Counted from the first letter of the stretch, positions 7,797-16,410 are shown. The stretch is 64,000 bases of DNA from Bryobacterales bacterium (GCA_028819215.1 JAPPMG010000058.1:18622-82621); one strand, 5' to 3'. Notes: a model not told the origin generated them from the sequence alone. A program made the numbers and translations.

Positions 7797-10334
7797 GTGA
7801 ATATCCCAGCTAAGCATCGCGCCGGCCTTGGTCCGGAGCGGTCCGGCAGCGGACGAGCGTCTCGCCGCTTTCTCTGCACTCGGCGAGAGAGTGCCGGCAC
7901 AGCGACAGGTCGGACACCGAGCGCGCTGTTGCGGTGGATCGCCGTTTCAGCGGTGCTCTTCGCGACGATCCCGGCGGGCACCCTTGGCGCCGCTAGCTTG
8001 CAGGGCTTGATCTCTGCCCCCAACGGCGACGCTCTCGCGGGTGCTCAAGTGCGCTTGTTCGACCGTAACAGCGGCCAGGTTCACAGTGCCGCGAGCATGG
8101 ACGATGGTCGTTATTTCTTCCAAGGTGTTCCCGCTGGAGAGTATCTGCTGACAGGGGAATCCTCCGACGAGGCACTGGCGGGCCACAGGCAGGTCGTGGT
8201 GAATGGAGAAGCTGAGCAGGACTTGCGGCTCGCCGTTTCGGGCGGGCGCGTGGAGGTCGTAGTGACCGCCTCAAGCACTCCTCTAACCCAGCGGGAGGTC
8301 GCAAAGGCGCTTGATACCGTCAGCTCACTCCAGATCGCCGACCGGAACGAATTCGCTCTGTCGGAGGCACTCCGGGCGATCCCCGGAGTGCGTATAAGGC
8401 AGCTGCGCGGTCCCGGGAGTTTCACCACGGTGCAGACTCGGGGCCTGCGAAACCACGACACAGCCGTCTTGATCGATGGCCTGCGATTCCGCGATGCAGC
8501 CAGCACCCAAGGCGATGCGTCTGCGTTCTACAGTGACATGAACCTGGTGGGCACGGACCGAGTCGAGTTCGTGCGGGGCTCGGGATCCTCGCTCTATGGC
8601 TCCCACGCCATCGGCGGGGTGATGAACGTCACCTCCGCCCAGGGCGGCGGGGGCACGCATGGCGAATTGCGCGCCGAGGGGGGTGGGCTCGGCATGCTGC
8701 GCGGCGTCGCCAGGGTCGGCGGCGGCCTGGCCAACGACCGCTTTGTCTACAGTGGCGGCGGGTCTCATCTGAACATGACGGGCGGGTACCGAGGCCGCAG
8801 CCCCTCTCGCAACACGACCGCGAGAGGCTTTGGCAAGTACGCCCTGAGCCAGAAGTTGTCCCTCACCGGCCGCGTGTGGTGGGCAGACGCGTTCCTCAGC
8901 CTCACCGAGAGCCCGGCGTTTCCAGCCGAGATCGTGGCCAATTTCCCTGCTTCCGGCAATGTGCCCGCGCGTGCGCTGCCCGTCGATCAACTCGATCTGT
9001 TCGAGCAGAGACTGCCGTTCTCAGCAGGCAATGCTACCTTCGTTCCCGGCGCGATCGATCCCGATAACCGGCGCTCGTCTTCTTTCTCCGCTACAGCGGT
9101 TACGCTTCAACACCAACTAACGGCCGAGAGCTCCTACCGGATCGCCTACCAGCACGTCGCGACCAAGCGCTCGCACCAAGACGGGCCTGCCGGGCCCGGG
9201 CTGTACGATCCGGTGTTCAGCAACGACAGCCGCTTCGACGGCCAGACGCACCTGCTGCAAGCGCGCACGGACCAGCGGGCCGGCGCTCACAACCTGCTGA
9301 GCCTTGGCTATGAGCTTGAAGCCGAGAAGTTCACCAATCTCAACACCGACGAGAGTCCGCAACCCACAGCAAGCCAAGTGCAGATCGACCAAATCAGCCA
9401 CGCCGTCTTCGGTCAAGACCAGATCCGGATGCTAGATGGCAGGCTGCTCGTCTCCCTATCGGGCCGGCTGCAGCGCTTTGATCCCGGATCGCCGCGCTTC
9501 GCAGGCGCGACCAGTCCATACGAGACGACCTCCGTCGCAAATCCCGGCAGCGCCTACACCGGCGATGTGGCAGCCGCGTACTTCATCCAGGCGTCCCAGA
9601 CGAAGCTGCGCGCCCATGCGGGGAATGCTTTCCGCGCCCCGTCAATGTATGAGCGCTTCGGTGGATCTTTTTCGCCCTATTCGGGCGGATTCAACTACTG
9701 GGGCGACCCGCGCCTTGGCCCGGCGCGCTCGGTTGCCGTCGACGGTGGTGTCGACCAATGGCTGTATGACTCCAAGGTGCGCCTCAGCGGAACGTTCTTT
9801 TACACCAACCTGCAGGAAACCGTCATCTTCGACTTTGCGAATTTCCCGGCGAACGACATCTTCGGGCGCTTCGGAGGGTACCGAACGTCCGGGGGAGGGA
9901 TCGCCCGCGGATTCGAGTTGGGCACACAGATCGCGGCGACGTCGAGTACCAGCCTTCGCGGCGCGTATACCTTCACCAACTCGGACTCGCGCACCCCCAC
10001 CATCGGGCCCGACTATTTCAGCGTTCCCGGAATCTCGAATCAGGCGCTGTACCTGGCCGCTACACAGTGGCTGGACAAGCGCGTCAACATTACATTCGAC
10101 CTGTTCGCGTTGAGCGACTACGTGCTCTCGCCATTCGGTGCCCAAGGACGGCGGCTTGTGTTTTCCGGCCCGGTCAAGGCGGATCTGGTCGTCCGTTATG
10201 ACCTGCCACTGTCGGACTCGAAGACCTTGGAAGTGTACGGAAAGGCCGAGAACGTATTCAACAACGACTACTACGAAAACGGCTTCGGCTCGCCTGGACT
10301 TTGGGTCATCGGGGGAATGCGGTTCAACTTCTAG
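7797..10334 (+). CDS. btuB: TonB-dependent cobalamin receptor (BtuB-like)
   Basis: An 845-residue outer-membrane receptor. I place the start at GTG 7797 because AGGAGG sits 7 nt upstream and the longer frame lacks a signal. After the signal region comes a CarboxypepD_reg-like domain (SLQGLISAPNGDALAGAQVRL, about residues 65-145). A TonB plug follows (ALRAIPGVRIRQLRGPGSF, VLIDGLRFRDA, VEFVRGSGSSLYGSHAIGGV, about 165-290) and then a 22-strand-type barrel ending with the aromatic terminus WVIGGMRFNF. Its place directly behind a B12 riboswitch and before btuFCD makes cobalamin or a corrinoid the likely ligand. The carboxypeptidase-like domain is typical of Bacteroidota and Acidobacteriota receptors and absent from E. 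coli BtuB. Confidence 0.88.
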   Translation: MNIPAKHRAGLGPERSGSGRASRRFLCTRRESAGTATGRTPSALLRWIAVSAVLFATIPAGTLGAASLQGLISAPNGDALAGAQVRLFDRNSGQVHSAASMDDGRYFFQGVPAGEYLLTGESSDEALAGHRQVVVNGEAEQDLRLAVSGGRVEVVVTASSTPLTQREVAKALDTVSSLQIADRNEFALSEALRAIPGVRIRQLRGPGSFTTVQTRGLRNHDTAVLIDGLRFRDAASTQGDASAFYSDMNLVGTDRVEFVRGSGSSLYGSHAIGGVMNVTSAQGGGGTHGELRAEGGGLGMLRGVARVGGGLANDRFVYSGGGSHLNMTGGYRGRSPSRNTTARGFGKYALSQKLSLTGRVWWADAFLSLTESPAFPAEIVANFPASGNVPARALPVDQLDLFEQRLPFSAGNATFVPGAIDPDNRRSSSFSATAVTLQHQLTAESSYRIAYQHVATKRSHQDGPAGPGLYDPVFSNDSRFDGQTHLLQARTDQRAGAHNLLSLGYELEAEKFTNLNTDESPQPTASQVQIDQISHAVFGQDQIRMLDGRLLVSLSGRLQRFDPGSPRFAGATSPYETTSVANPGSAYTGDVAAAYFIQASQTKLRAHAGNAFRAPSMYERFGGSFSPYSGGFNYWGDPRLGPARSVAVDGGVDQWLYDSKVRLSGTFFYTNLQETVIFDFANFPANDIFGRFGGYRTSGGGIARGFELGTQIAATSSTSLRGAYTFTNSDSRTPTIGPDYFSVPGISNQALYLAATQWLDKRVNITFDLFALSDYVLSPFGAQGRRLVFSGPVKADLVVRYDLPLSDSKTLEVYGKAENVFNNDYYENGFGSPGLWVIGGMRFNF

Positions 10335-10368
10335 AGGAACGCGGCGGCGCTCCCAATCCGAATTCAGC

Positions 10369-11349
10369 ATGAGACATCGACACCGGATCGTCGCTGCCCT
10401 GGGAGTCGCCACTTGCGTGGTGCTGTTCGTGATAGCCCTGCGCTTCGACGACGGTGTCCCCGGAGCATCGCTGTCCAGCTCTAGCCTGCCTTCCACGGAC
10501 ACTGGAGCGGGGTTTCCCCGACGGGCAGTCGACTCTAGCGGACAGGAGCTCTGGATCGGCTCGCCGCCGCAGGCCATCGGCTCCCAAGCGCTTACGATCG
10601 ACCACATCTTGTTTGCGATCACGGACCCCGAGCGCATCATCTCGGTGAGCCCGTACGCGATGGACCCGGGGTACAGCTTCGTGCACGAGACAGCAAGACA
10701 AATCGGCCTGACGCAGTCGTCCGATCTAGAGGCTGTCCTTCGCAGCGCACCCGACCTAATGCTGCTGGCTCACGGCGCCAAGGCAGACCTCGAGGACCTG
10801 CTGCAACGCGCGAGCATTCCTACGTTTCGCGTGAGAACTACCTTTGCCGACTTCGATCAGGTCTCCGAAGCCATCGCAGCAGTCGCTTCAGTAACGGGTG
10901 ACGGAGCCGCCGCCGAGCTAGAGATCCGGCGGCTCCGCGAGAGAGTCGAGCGGGCCAAGCGACGGCGGCCGCCTGGAGCAACAGCGCCGCGCGTGCTGCC
11001 CTATTCGACCTACGGCAGCACGCTGGGCCGGGGCTCGCTGTTCGACCACATCCTCACAGAGCTCGGGGCGATCAACGTCGCCGCAGAGCAAGGCATTGGC
11101 GAATACGCCGACATCAGCGGCGAGCAAGTCGCGGCGTGGGACCCTGACTGGATCGTCACCGCTGCTGCCCACGGAGCCACCGGACAAGCCCGAGACCGGC
11201 TTCTCGCCGATCCCGGAATCGCGGTCACGAAGGCAGGCCGCAGCGGGCAGATCCTAGTCGTAGAGAGTCGCGTGTTCACTGCCATGTCGCAGCACTCCAT
11301 CGGCTTGATGGAAGCGATCGCGGCGGGACTCTACGGGGACAGCCCGTGA
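10369..11349 (+). CDS. btuF: Cobalamin ABC transporter substrate-binding protein
   Basis: A 326-residue periplasmic binding protein with one N-terminal hydrophobic segment (VAALGVATCVVLFVIAL). It shows the class III (BtuF/FepB/FhuD) layout: IISVSPYAMDP near residue 85, a helix backbone linker rich in R and E (about 185-205), and a second lobe with SLFDHILTELGAINVA and WDPDWIVTAA. The start at ATG 10369 is chosen because the frame open upstream overlaps the receptor gene and lacks a signal. The stop overlaps the btuC start (GTGA). It would deliver B12 from the periplasm to BtuCD. The binding-site residues cannot be checked here. Confidence 0.85.
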   Translation: MRHRHRIVAALGVATCVVLFVIALRFDDGVPGASLSSSSLPSTDTGAGFPRRAVDSSGQELWIGSPPQAIGSQALTIDHILFAITDPERIISVSPYAMDPGYSFVHETARQIGLTQSSDLEAVLRSAPDLMLLAHGAKADLEDLLQRASIPTFRVRTTFADFDQVSEAIAAVASVTGDGAAAELEIRRLRERVERAKRRRPPGATAPRVLPYSTYGSTLGRGSLFDHILTELGAINVAAEQGIGEYADISGEQVAAWDPDWIVTAAAHGATGQARDRLLADPGIAVTKAGRSGQILVVESRVFTAMSQHSIGLMEAIAAGLYGDSP

Positions 11350-12452
11350 GAGCGAACTTATCCCATCTGAGAAGGCGCCTCACCGCAGCCTCCGGCGGCG
11401 GCAAGGGTTGGCTGTCGCCGGCACTGGTTGTGATCCCGGTCGTGTCAGCCCTGCTCGCTATCGTGGCGGTGGCGGGAGTGGCGATCGGCAGCACGGGCGT
11501 CGCTTGGGAGACCGTAATTCGCGTCCTTGCAGCCAAGATCCTGCCGACAGGCTGGATCGAGCTTGACTCCGTGTCCGAGGCGGACCAAGCGATTGTCTGG
11601 TTGATCCGCGCGCCCCGGATCATCGTCGCAGGCCTGGTCGGTGCCGCTTTGGCGGTTGCAGGTACCCAGCTACAGGGCATATTTCGGAATCCGCTGGCCG
11701 AATCCAGCATCATCGGAGTGAGTCAAGGGGCCGCCCTGGGTGCTGTGGTTGCGTTCATCACCGGGTGGGTGGCGAGTTCGGCCCTGTGGCTGCCACTGGC
11801 GGCATTCGTAGGCGCATTCTTAGCTCTGTTCGCCGTCTACATGATCGCCAGCCGCGCAGGCCGAGCGCCGGTTGCCACCCTCTTGCTAGCCGGTATAGCG
11901 CTGGGAGCCATGATCACCGCGTGCTCGTCCCTGCTCATCTCGCTCAGCTTCGTTGACTGGCAGGTCGCGGGAGAAATCGTCTTCTGGATCATGGGCGGGC
12001 TTGACAGCCGGACATGGACCCATGTGGTGATCTGCGCTCCGTTCGTCGCTCTCGGATTGCTGATCGCGTTATGGCACTCGCGCGACCTTGACCTCATGCT
12101 GCTTGGCGAAGAGACGGCCACCTCGCTGGGCGCTGACGTAGAGCGCGTCAGGAGGGCCGTGCTCTTCGCGGCAGCACTGCTGACAGCCGCCGCAGTCTCG
12201 GTGAGCGGCGTGGTCGGCTTTGTGGGATTGGTCGTGCCGCACGCGCTGCGGCTGGTCCTCGGCCCATCGCATAGGACGCTACTGGCGGCGAGCGCTCTGG
12301 CAGGCGCTACTTTCGTAATCGCCTGCGACCTGTTGGCCCGGACTGCCAATCCTCCCACTGAGATTCGGTTGGGGGTCGTTACCGCAGCCTTCGGGGCGCC
12401 GTTCTTTCTCTACCTGCTGCGGCAGCGGCGCAAGGAGATCGGATTCTTTTGA
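11346..12452 (+). CDS. btuC: Cobalamin ABC transporter permease (FecCD family)
   Basis: A 368-residue integral membrane protein with about ten hydrophobic segments. It has the family landmarks: RAPRIIVAGLVGAALAVAGT near residue 90, NPLAESSIIGVSQGAALGAV near 115, and GVVGFVGLVVPHALRLVLG near 285. It forms the homodimeric translocation pathway for B12 in the inner membrane. It starts at a GTG overlapping the btuF stop by 4 nt and its own stop overlaps the btuD start, so translational coupling is likely. Family members also carry iron siderophores; the riboswitch decides for B12. Confidence 0.9.
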   Translation: MRANLSHLRRRLTAASGGGKGWLSPALVVIPVVSALLAIVAVAGVAIGSTGVAWETVIRVLAAKILPTGWIELDSVSEADQAIVWLIRAPRIIVAGLVGAALAVAGTQLQGIFRNPLAESSIIGVSQGAALGAVVAFITGWVASSALWLPLAAFVGAFLALFAVYMIASRAGRAPVATLLLAGIALGAMITACSSLLISLSFVDWQVAGEIVFWIMGGLDSRTWTHVVICAPFVALGLLIALWHSRDLDLMLLGEETATSLGADVERVRRAVLFAAALLTAAAVSVSGVVGFVGLVVPHALRLVLGPSHRTLLAASALAGATFVIACDLLARTANPPTEIRLGVVTAAFGAPFFLYLLRQRRKEIGFF

Positions 12453-13240
12453 GCCTCTCTCTTCGCAACGCCGGCATCCAGATCGACGGTCGGTCGCTCA
12501 TCCGCGGTGTCTCACTCTCGATTGAGTCCGAACGCGTGACGGCGGTGGTAGGGCCGAACGGGTCCGGCAAATCGACCGTCCTTCGCCTGCTGGCAGGACT
12601 GTGGAAGCCCACGGAGGGACTGGCGGAACTGAACGGAGAGGATCTGGCGCGGCTACCCCGGGAAGCGATAGCGCGAGAAGTCACGTTTGTACCGCAAGAC
12701 ACGCGCGTGGATTTCGCGTTCACGGTCCGCGACGTGGTCGCCATGGGGCGCTACCCACATGTCGGCCGGTTCGATTCGCTTGGCCCTGCCGACAATGAGG
12801 CTGTCAACGCTGCACTGACGCGAGCGGATGTCGCGCACCTAGAAGACCGCTTCGCAAACGAGCTGTCTGGCGGCGAGCGGCAAAGAGTGCTGATCGCGCG
12901 CAGCCTCGCTACCGAAGCCGGGGCTATCTTGCTCGACGAGCCGACGGCCAGCCTGGACATCGACCACTCGCTCGAAACTCTCGAACTGCTCCGAGAGCTT
13001 GCAAGCGAGGGCAAGGCCGTAGCGGTCGCTCTCCATGATCTCAACGCCGTCATGCGATGGGCCGATCAAGTTGCCCTGATGAACGGCGGGCGACTGGAAG
13101 CGATTGGAGCAGTTGGTGAGGTCGTTCGCGACGACCTCGTCGAACCTGTGTTTGGCGTGACGGTCGAGCACATACGAGCGGCGAGCGGGAACGAAACACT
13201 CGTCTTCCACCGTTTGCAAGGCCCACGAACGGCCGCCTGA
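12449..13240 (+). CDS. btuD: Cobalamin ABC transporter ATP-binding protein
   Basis: A 263-residue ABC ATPase with Walker A GPNGSGKST near residue 33, a Q-loop (FVPQDT), signature LSGGERQR near 138, Walker B AILLDEPTAS near 155 and the switch histidine in ALHDLN near 193. It starts with TTG in a 4-nt overlap with the btuC stop. It powers B12 import with BtuC. It is the last gene of the riboswitch-controlled operon. Confidence 0.9.
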   Translation: MSLSLRNAGIQIDGRSLIRGVSLSIESERVTAVVGPNGSGKSTVLRLLAGLWKPTEGLAELNGEDLARLPREAIAREVTFVPQDTRVDFAFTVRDVVAMGRYPHVGRFDSLGPADNEAVNAALTRADVAHLEDRFANELSGGERQRVLIARSLATEAGAILLDEPTASLDIDHSLETLELLRELASEGKAVAVALHDLNAVMRWADQVALMNGGRLEAIGAVGEVVRDDLVEPVFGVTVEHIRAASGNETLVFHRLQGPRTAA

Positions 13241-13298
13241 GGCAGAGGCAGAAGCGGCTGGACGTACGCCTGTTCAGCCCGCTATTCCTGACGACCGT

Positions 13299-13318
13299 GG
13301 CACGAGATTGGTCGTGTC
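13299..13318. terminator. Possible bidirectional terminator hairpin
   Basis: GGCACGA and TCGTGTC form a 7-bp stem (one G-U pair) around a 6-nt loop. It lies between the convergent btuD and endonuclease-fold genes. No T-run follows on either side. Confidence 0.35.
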
Positions 13319-13353
13319 CGTCGTTGACGCTGAAGACTCCCCTTGCCAGCCCC

Positions 13354-14100
13354 CTACCGTGCGCTGAAGTCGCACCATACGCCGAAATGGTCCGACAGGC
13401 GTATCCCGTCGGCAGACTTCTTGTTCCAGATCCCGATGCTGCCTCGGGTCAGGTCCGGCGTATGCGCAATGTGATCAATCAGCCTCAATCCCTTTGGCAA
13501 CTCCCCTTCTGTCGCAAACCGGAACCCTTTGAACACGCACTTGAGCGCCTCGTATGCGCGGACCGGCACGTATCTATGACGCGGAATCCTCTGGTTGAAG
13601 TCGCCCAACACGATGGTTCGCGATTCTGGAATCCGACTACGTAGCTTCTCGAATCCTGCTAGCCAGACTTCGTGATCCTGCCACCACGTTCGGTCCTTAC
13701 GGCCACCCTTCACGTGCGCACCGCTCCAGGGGATGCAGACGCCAACGACAGTCAGGCAAGTTCCTGACAGAGTTCCTGTGCTACCGGCCACGAACCTGCC
13801 GCCCGGAAGATCGGCGGTGCCGACGGCATCGACGTGAGGAGTCCAGGGTTGCTTGCTCCACAACAGCACCTTCCTGCGGCCCTTGTAGATCGGGTAGCCC
13901 CAGTCCTTGCCTGCATCGATGACATGACCTCCATCGGGGAGAATCCCGGCGAATCCTTCGGTTACGCACAGCACGTCGCAGCCCGAAGCGGCGAGCTTCT
14001 CGCTGATGATGTTGCCTCTGATGCCGATTGGCTTGGCCCACTCTGTGTTCCAAGTGCCGATTCGGATGGCGGACGGGTCGCTGCTCTTGCTGGGAATCAT
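13354..14100 (-). CDS. Endonuclease/exonuclease/phosphatase (EEP) family protein
   Basis: A 248-residue protein with the EEP core: IGTWNTEWAKP near residue 14 (the N metal ligand), CVTEGFAG near 47 (the E ligand), TIVLGDFNQR near 167 (the D-x-N pair) and a C-terminal SDHFGVWCDF (the catalytic D-H). All active-site positions of the fold are therefore present. The family includes AP endonucleases, DNase I-like enzymes and phosphatases, so the substrate is open. There is no signal peptide. It lies next to a toxin-antitoxin patch, so it is probably accessory. A second, divergent EEP gene occurs at 38245-39102. Confidence 0.82.
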   Translation of the reverse strand: MIPSKSSDPSAIRIGTWNTEWAKPIGIRGNIISEKLAASGCDVLCVTEGFAGILPDGGHVIDAGKDWGYPIYKGRRKVLLWSKQPWTPHVDAVGTADLPGGRFVAGSTGTLSGTCLTVVGVCIPWSGAHVKGGRKDRTWWQDHEVWLAGFEKLRSRIPESRTIVLGDFNQRIPRHRYVPVRAYEALKCVFKGFRFATEGELPKGLRLIDHIAHTPDLTRGSIGIWNKKSADGIRLSDHFGVWCDFSAR

Positions 14101-14425
14101 ATCTTCGCGATGTGCAACGCTTTGAATGAATCCAAAGTGCTTGAGTTCGTCCCTATCACGCGTTCAAGAACACTTGGTCGATCTAGCATAGGCGAATCAA
14201 TGTCAGTCCGGCTTCCAGCCGCGTAGCGACACTCGGGCAATCGAAGAATGGGTACTCAATCTCCGCTTGGATGGAGCAAGCCGGATCACGCGGCGACCTC
14301 ACACCGTCGGTCGGACCTCATGCCTGAGATCTTGGGCAATCACTTGCGCGCCATGATCCATCGAGCCACACTGACCACGTTCGCATCCAGCCCTTCCCAT
14401 CCGCTACCTCTCAACTCTCAACCCA
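14101..14425. other. Intergenic stretch, nothing recognised
   Basis: About 325 bases between the EEP gene and the repeat array in front of the RHH antitoxin. Only short frames without ribosome binding sites; no RNA or mobile element recognised. Confidence 0.4.
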
Positions 14426-14493
14426 GCTGAGACTTCCTATCACTCGACAGTGACATCGCTGAGACTTGATATATGTAAGTGACATCGCATGAG
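14426..14493 (+). promoter_or_regulatory. Direct-repeat array upstream of the RHH antitoxin, likely operator
   Basis: The pair GCTGAGACTT...AGTGACATC occurs twice in tandem: GCTGAGACTT at 14426-14435 and 14458-14467, AGTGACATC at 14449-14457 and 14478-14486. A third partial copy (GCATGAG) follows at 14487. Ribbon-helix-helix antitoxins commonly bind repeated sites in their own promoter, so autoregulation is the likely role. Confidence 0.6.
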
Positions 14494-14505
14494 CTTAGAG
14501 ATATC

Positions 14506-14727
14506 GTGACGCAGATCACCTCACGACTGCCGGACTCGGTAGTCGAGGAACTAGACCTAGCTGCAAGCCAAGTTAGGCGCAGCCGAGCTGGCATCGTCCG
14601 CCAAGCAGTTGAGTGCTATCTGGAAGACTTCGACGACGTCTCAGTCGCCATAGGACGCCTCTGCAATCCCAACGACCCAGTGCTGGATTGGGATCAGGTC
14701 CGACGTGAACTTCTCGATTTGGATTAA
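14506..14727 (+). CDS. Ribbon-helix-helix antitoxin of a RelBE-like module
   Basis: A 73-residue protein with a ribbon-helix-helix N-terminus: strand ITSRLPDSVVEELDLAA, then helices around RRSRAGIVRQAVECYLEDF. The acidic tail (DVSVAIGRLCNPNDPVLDWDQVRRELLDLD) would bind the toxin. The GTG at 14506 gives the usual length; a GTG at 14479 is in frame but lies inside the operator-like repeats. The toxin gene overlaps its 3' end by 23 bp. Because that toxin is frameshifted, this antitoxin may now be without a target. Confidence 0.75.
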   Translation: MTQITSRLPDSVVEELDLAASQVRRSRAGIVRQAVECYLEDFDDVSVAIGRLCNPNDPVLDWDQVRRELLDLD

Positions 14728-14972
14728 GAGCAGCGCAGCCAATGAAGTGAGCCGAGTGAGCAAACAGGACCGGGCTCGGATCGTCGCCGCCATCGACGGA
14801 CTGACCGACAACCCGTGTTGTGGGCACGGCCTTGAAGGGGGACTTGCGTGGCCTCAGACGACTTCGCGTCGGCGAGTGCCGGGCAAGGTACGAGGTTCAG
14901 CAAGACGTGCTCGTCGTGATGGTCGTGCGAGTCGCTCGTCGCGAGGCCGCCTATCGCCGCAGGCCGAGATGA
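14705..14972 (+). pseudogene. relE: RelE-family toxin, frameshifted in a G5 run
   Basis: The frame opens at GTG 14705 with a normal RelE N-terminal half (SSAANEVSRVSKQDRARIVAAIDGLTDNP, then GHGLEG). After the five G's at 14837-14841 it runs into an unrelated low-complexity frame. Removing one G restores GDLRGLRRLRVGECRARYEV followed by VVMVVRVARREAAYRR, the classical RelE/ParE C-terminal half, ending at a TGA at 14970-14972. The intact protein would be an mRNA interferase of about 88 residues. Either the toxin is inactivated or this is a homopolymer sequencing error. Confidence 0.78.
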
Positions 14973-15059
14973 ACGTCTAGTCAAGACCCGTCGACAACAG
15001 ACCAAGCGCATGGGCCGGATACCGGCGCAAGGCTATGGCGGTACCATTTCTGGGGCACC

Positions 15060-15677
15060 ATGGACCGAATCAAGTTGACAGCCATCGCGGTCGTTTCCTG
15101 CCCTGCCTGCACTTCAGCACCCAGCCCTCAGCAGGGGCCTCGGCGCAACATCGCGATCTGGCTGCTGCTGGCGGCCTACGTCTTGCTGGCACCCGGCCTT
15201 AGCCCGGCGCAAGGGCAGGAGGTGCCCATCACGATGCGCGGTGCTCCGCATCTGCTGGGTGAACGTTCCGAAGCCCTCGAAGCCGTTATCGTCCAAGAGT
15301 TCTCAGAGGGTTCGCGAGTGCGCTTGGTTACGGACGCAGAGGATCGCTTGTGGGTGTCCGTGCACCTTGCGCGAGACCGCGAGGGCGGCATGGTGCGCTT
15401 GGACACCTCGGCGGCAGGCATCGACATCAGCGAGGGGATGCGAGAGTTCTCCGGCGAGGTCCAAGTGGGGCCGGGAGTCTACTTCCTGGTAACGATGGGC
15501 GTGCGCAAGCGTGACGCGTCTTGTGAGCACCGTTTGGATTTCGAGGTCTACCGGAACGTGCTGGACATTGCGACGTTGCAAGCCGTGGCAAGGGGTGTCC
15601 GGAAGCGCGTTACACGAGTGGCTCGCACGCTGGAGAAGCAGCAGCGACTGGGTCGCTGCTTGGCTCCGAGGAAGTAA
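15060..15677 (+). CDS. Unknown exported protein
   Basis: A 205-residue protein I do not recognise. It has a long N-terminal region with a hydrophobic segment (IAIWLLLAAYVLLAPGL, about residues 31-47) followed by AQGQE, consistent with a signal anchor or signal peptide. A beta-rich middle part (VRLVTDAEDRLWVSVHLARD, EVQVGPGVYFLVTMGVRKR) and a basic helical tail follow. The start codon is ATG. Seven bases separate it from the next gene, so the two may be co-transcribed. No catalytic motif is visible. Confidence 0.6.
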   Translation: MDRIKLTAIAVVSCPACTSAPSPQQGPRRNIAIWLLLAAYVLLAPGLSPAQGQEVPITMRGAPHLLGERSEALEAVIVQEFSEGSRVRLVTDAEDRLWVSVHLARDREGGMVRLDTSAAGIDISEGMREFSGEVQVGPGVYFLVTMGVRKRDASCEHRLDFEVYRNVLDIATLQAVARGVRKRVTRVARTLEKQQRLGRCLAPRK

Positions 15678-15684
15678 AGACAAG

Positions 15685-16101
15685 ATGCTGCGGAAGTTAT
15701 TTCGAGAACTAACGAAAGCGTATTTGGAAGCTAAGCGTGAAGAGAACCTGCAAGAGAAGATTGCTGCTAACGAGGAGGCAATAGCCGATATCAAGCAAGT
15801 CATCCACAACGCCAAGGGGGTGCGGGCGAAGCTATCGTCATGGGCTCCTCGATTCGATGCGTACACAAAGTCCAAGGAGTGGCAGGACGCTGTTACACAG
15901 ATAGACGCTCCTGGATTTACCGCCCTAGTGGCGGAATTTGACGACATAGAGTGCGATGCAGACGCGCTCCGAGTTTACGAAGACGCAGAGTGGTTCGACA
16001 GCGCAGAAGAGCTAGTCGACAATATCGAGGGGACGATAGCTGCGTTGCGCGACGAGATCGATCAGTGCGCAGGTGGGTTGCAGGAATCCGACGAGGATTG
16101 A
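15685..16101 (+). CDS. Unknown coiled-coil protein
   Basis: A 138-residue, acidic, strongly helical protein of unknown family. Residues 1-45 (LFRELTKAYLEAKREENLQEK, then EEAIADIKQVIHNAKG) look like a coiled coil, and the C-terminal half is rich in D and E (AEEL, ALRDEID, QESDED). I chose ATG 15685 because the frame upstream only overlaps the previous gene in another frame. It probably forms a unit with the exported protein ahead of it. Codon use is less GC-biased than in its neighbours, suggesting transfer. Confidence 0.6.
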   Translation: MLRKLFRELTKAYLEAKREENLQEKIAANEEAIADIKQVIHNAKGVRAKLSSWAPRFDAYTKSKEWQDAVTQIDAPGFTALVAEFDDIECDADALRVYEDAEWFDSAEELVDNIEGTIAALRDEIDQCAGGLQESDED

Positions 16102-16105
16102 CGCA

Positions 16106-16303
16106 ATGACCCGCCGAGTCCTACCACTACTCCTCCTCGCTGCGGTTCTCCCGATCCTCCTTCCGGCCGAGCCCGTGAACGTCCGCCGGATAGCGGACAT
16201 CAAGATCGCCCGCGAGTGCGAGCCGGAGCTGGCGTTCCGGCGCAACCCCGACGGGCCGACCTCGGAGAGACGCCCAATCTGGCCTCGGACCAGCCCGAGC
16301 TAG
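16106..16303 (+). CDS. Small exported protein or truncated gene start
   Basis: A 65-residue frame with a clean signal peptide (MTRRVLPLLLLAAVLPILLPAEP). The rest is unremarkable, and its last third overlaps the sulfatase remnant in another frame. It could be the surviving signal peptide of the same deleted sulfatase gene, or an unrelated small gene. I do not recognise it. Confidence 0.35.
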   Translation: MTRRVLPLLLLAAVLPILLPAEPVNVRRIADIKIARECEPELAFRRNPDGPTSERRPIWPRTSPS

Positions 16304-16410
16304 TTGCCGAGTTGTCCGCTTCGCTTGGCAACTTCCTACGCGATGCAAGCGCTATCATGCCTACCCGCAAGACCACCGGTGCCCCAGTGCCATACCCGGA
16401 CGAGCCATGA
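16252..16410 (+). pseudogene. 3' remnant of a sulfatase gene
   Basis: The frame ending at the TGA at 16408-16410 encodes DLGETPNLASDQPELVAELS followed by LGNFLRDASAIMP. This is the standard C-terminal signature of formylglycine-dependent sulfatases (D-x-x-E-x-x-N-L-A followed by P-E-L-x-x-x-L). Nothing of the catalytic N-terminal two thirds is present upstream, so this is a deletion remnant. Confidence 0.65.

Noticed and set aside
9642..10640. 332-codon open frame antisense to the B12 receptor and btuF
   Set aside because: It lies over two well-supported genes, has no ribosome binding site or recognisable motif, and long antisense frames are expected in high-GC coding DNA.
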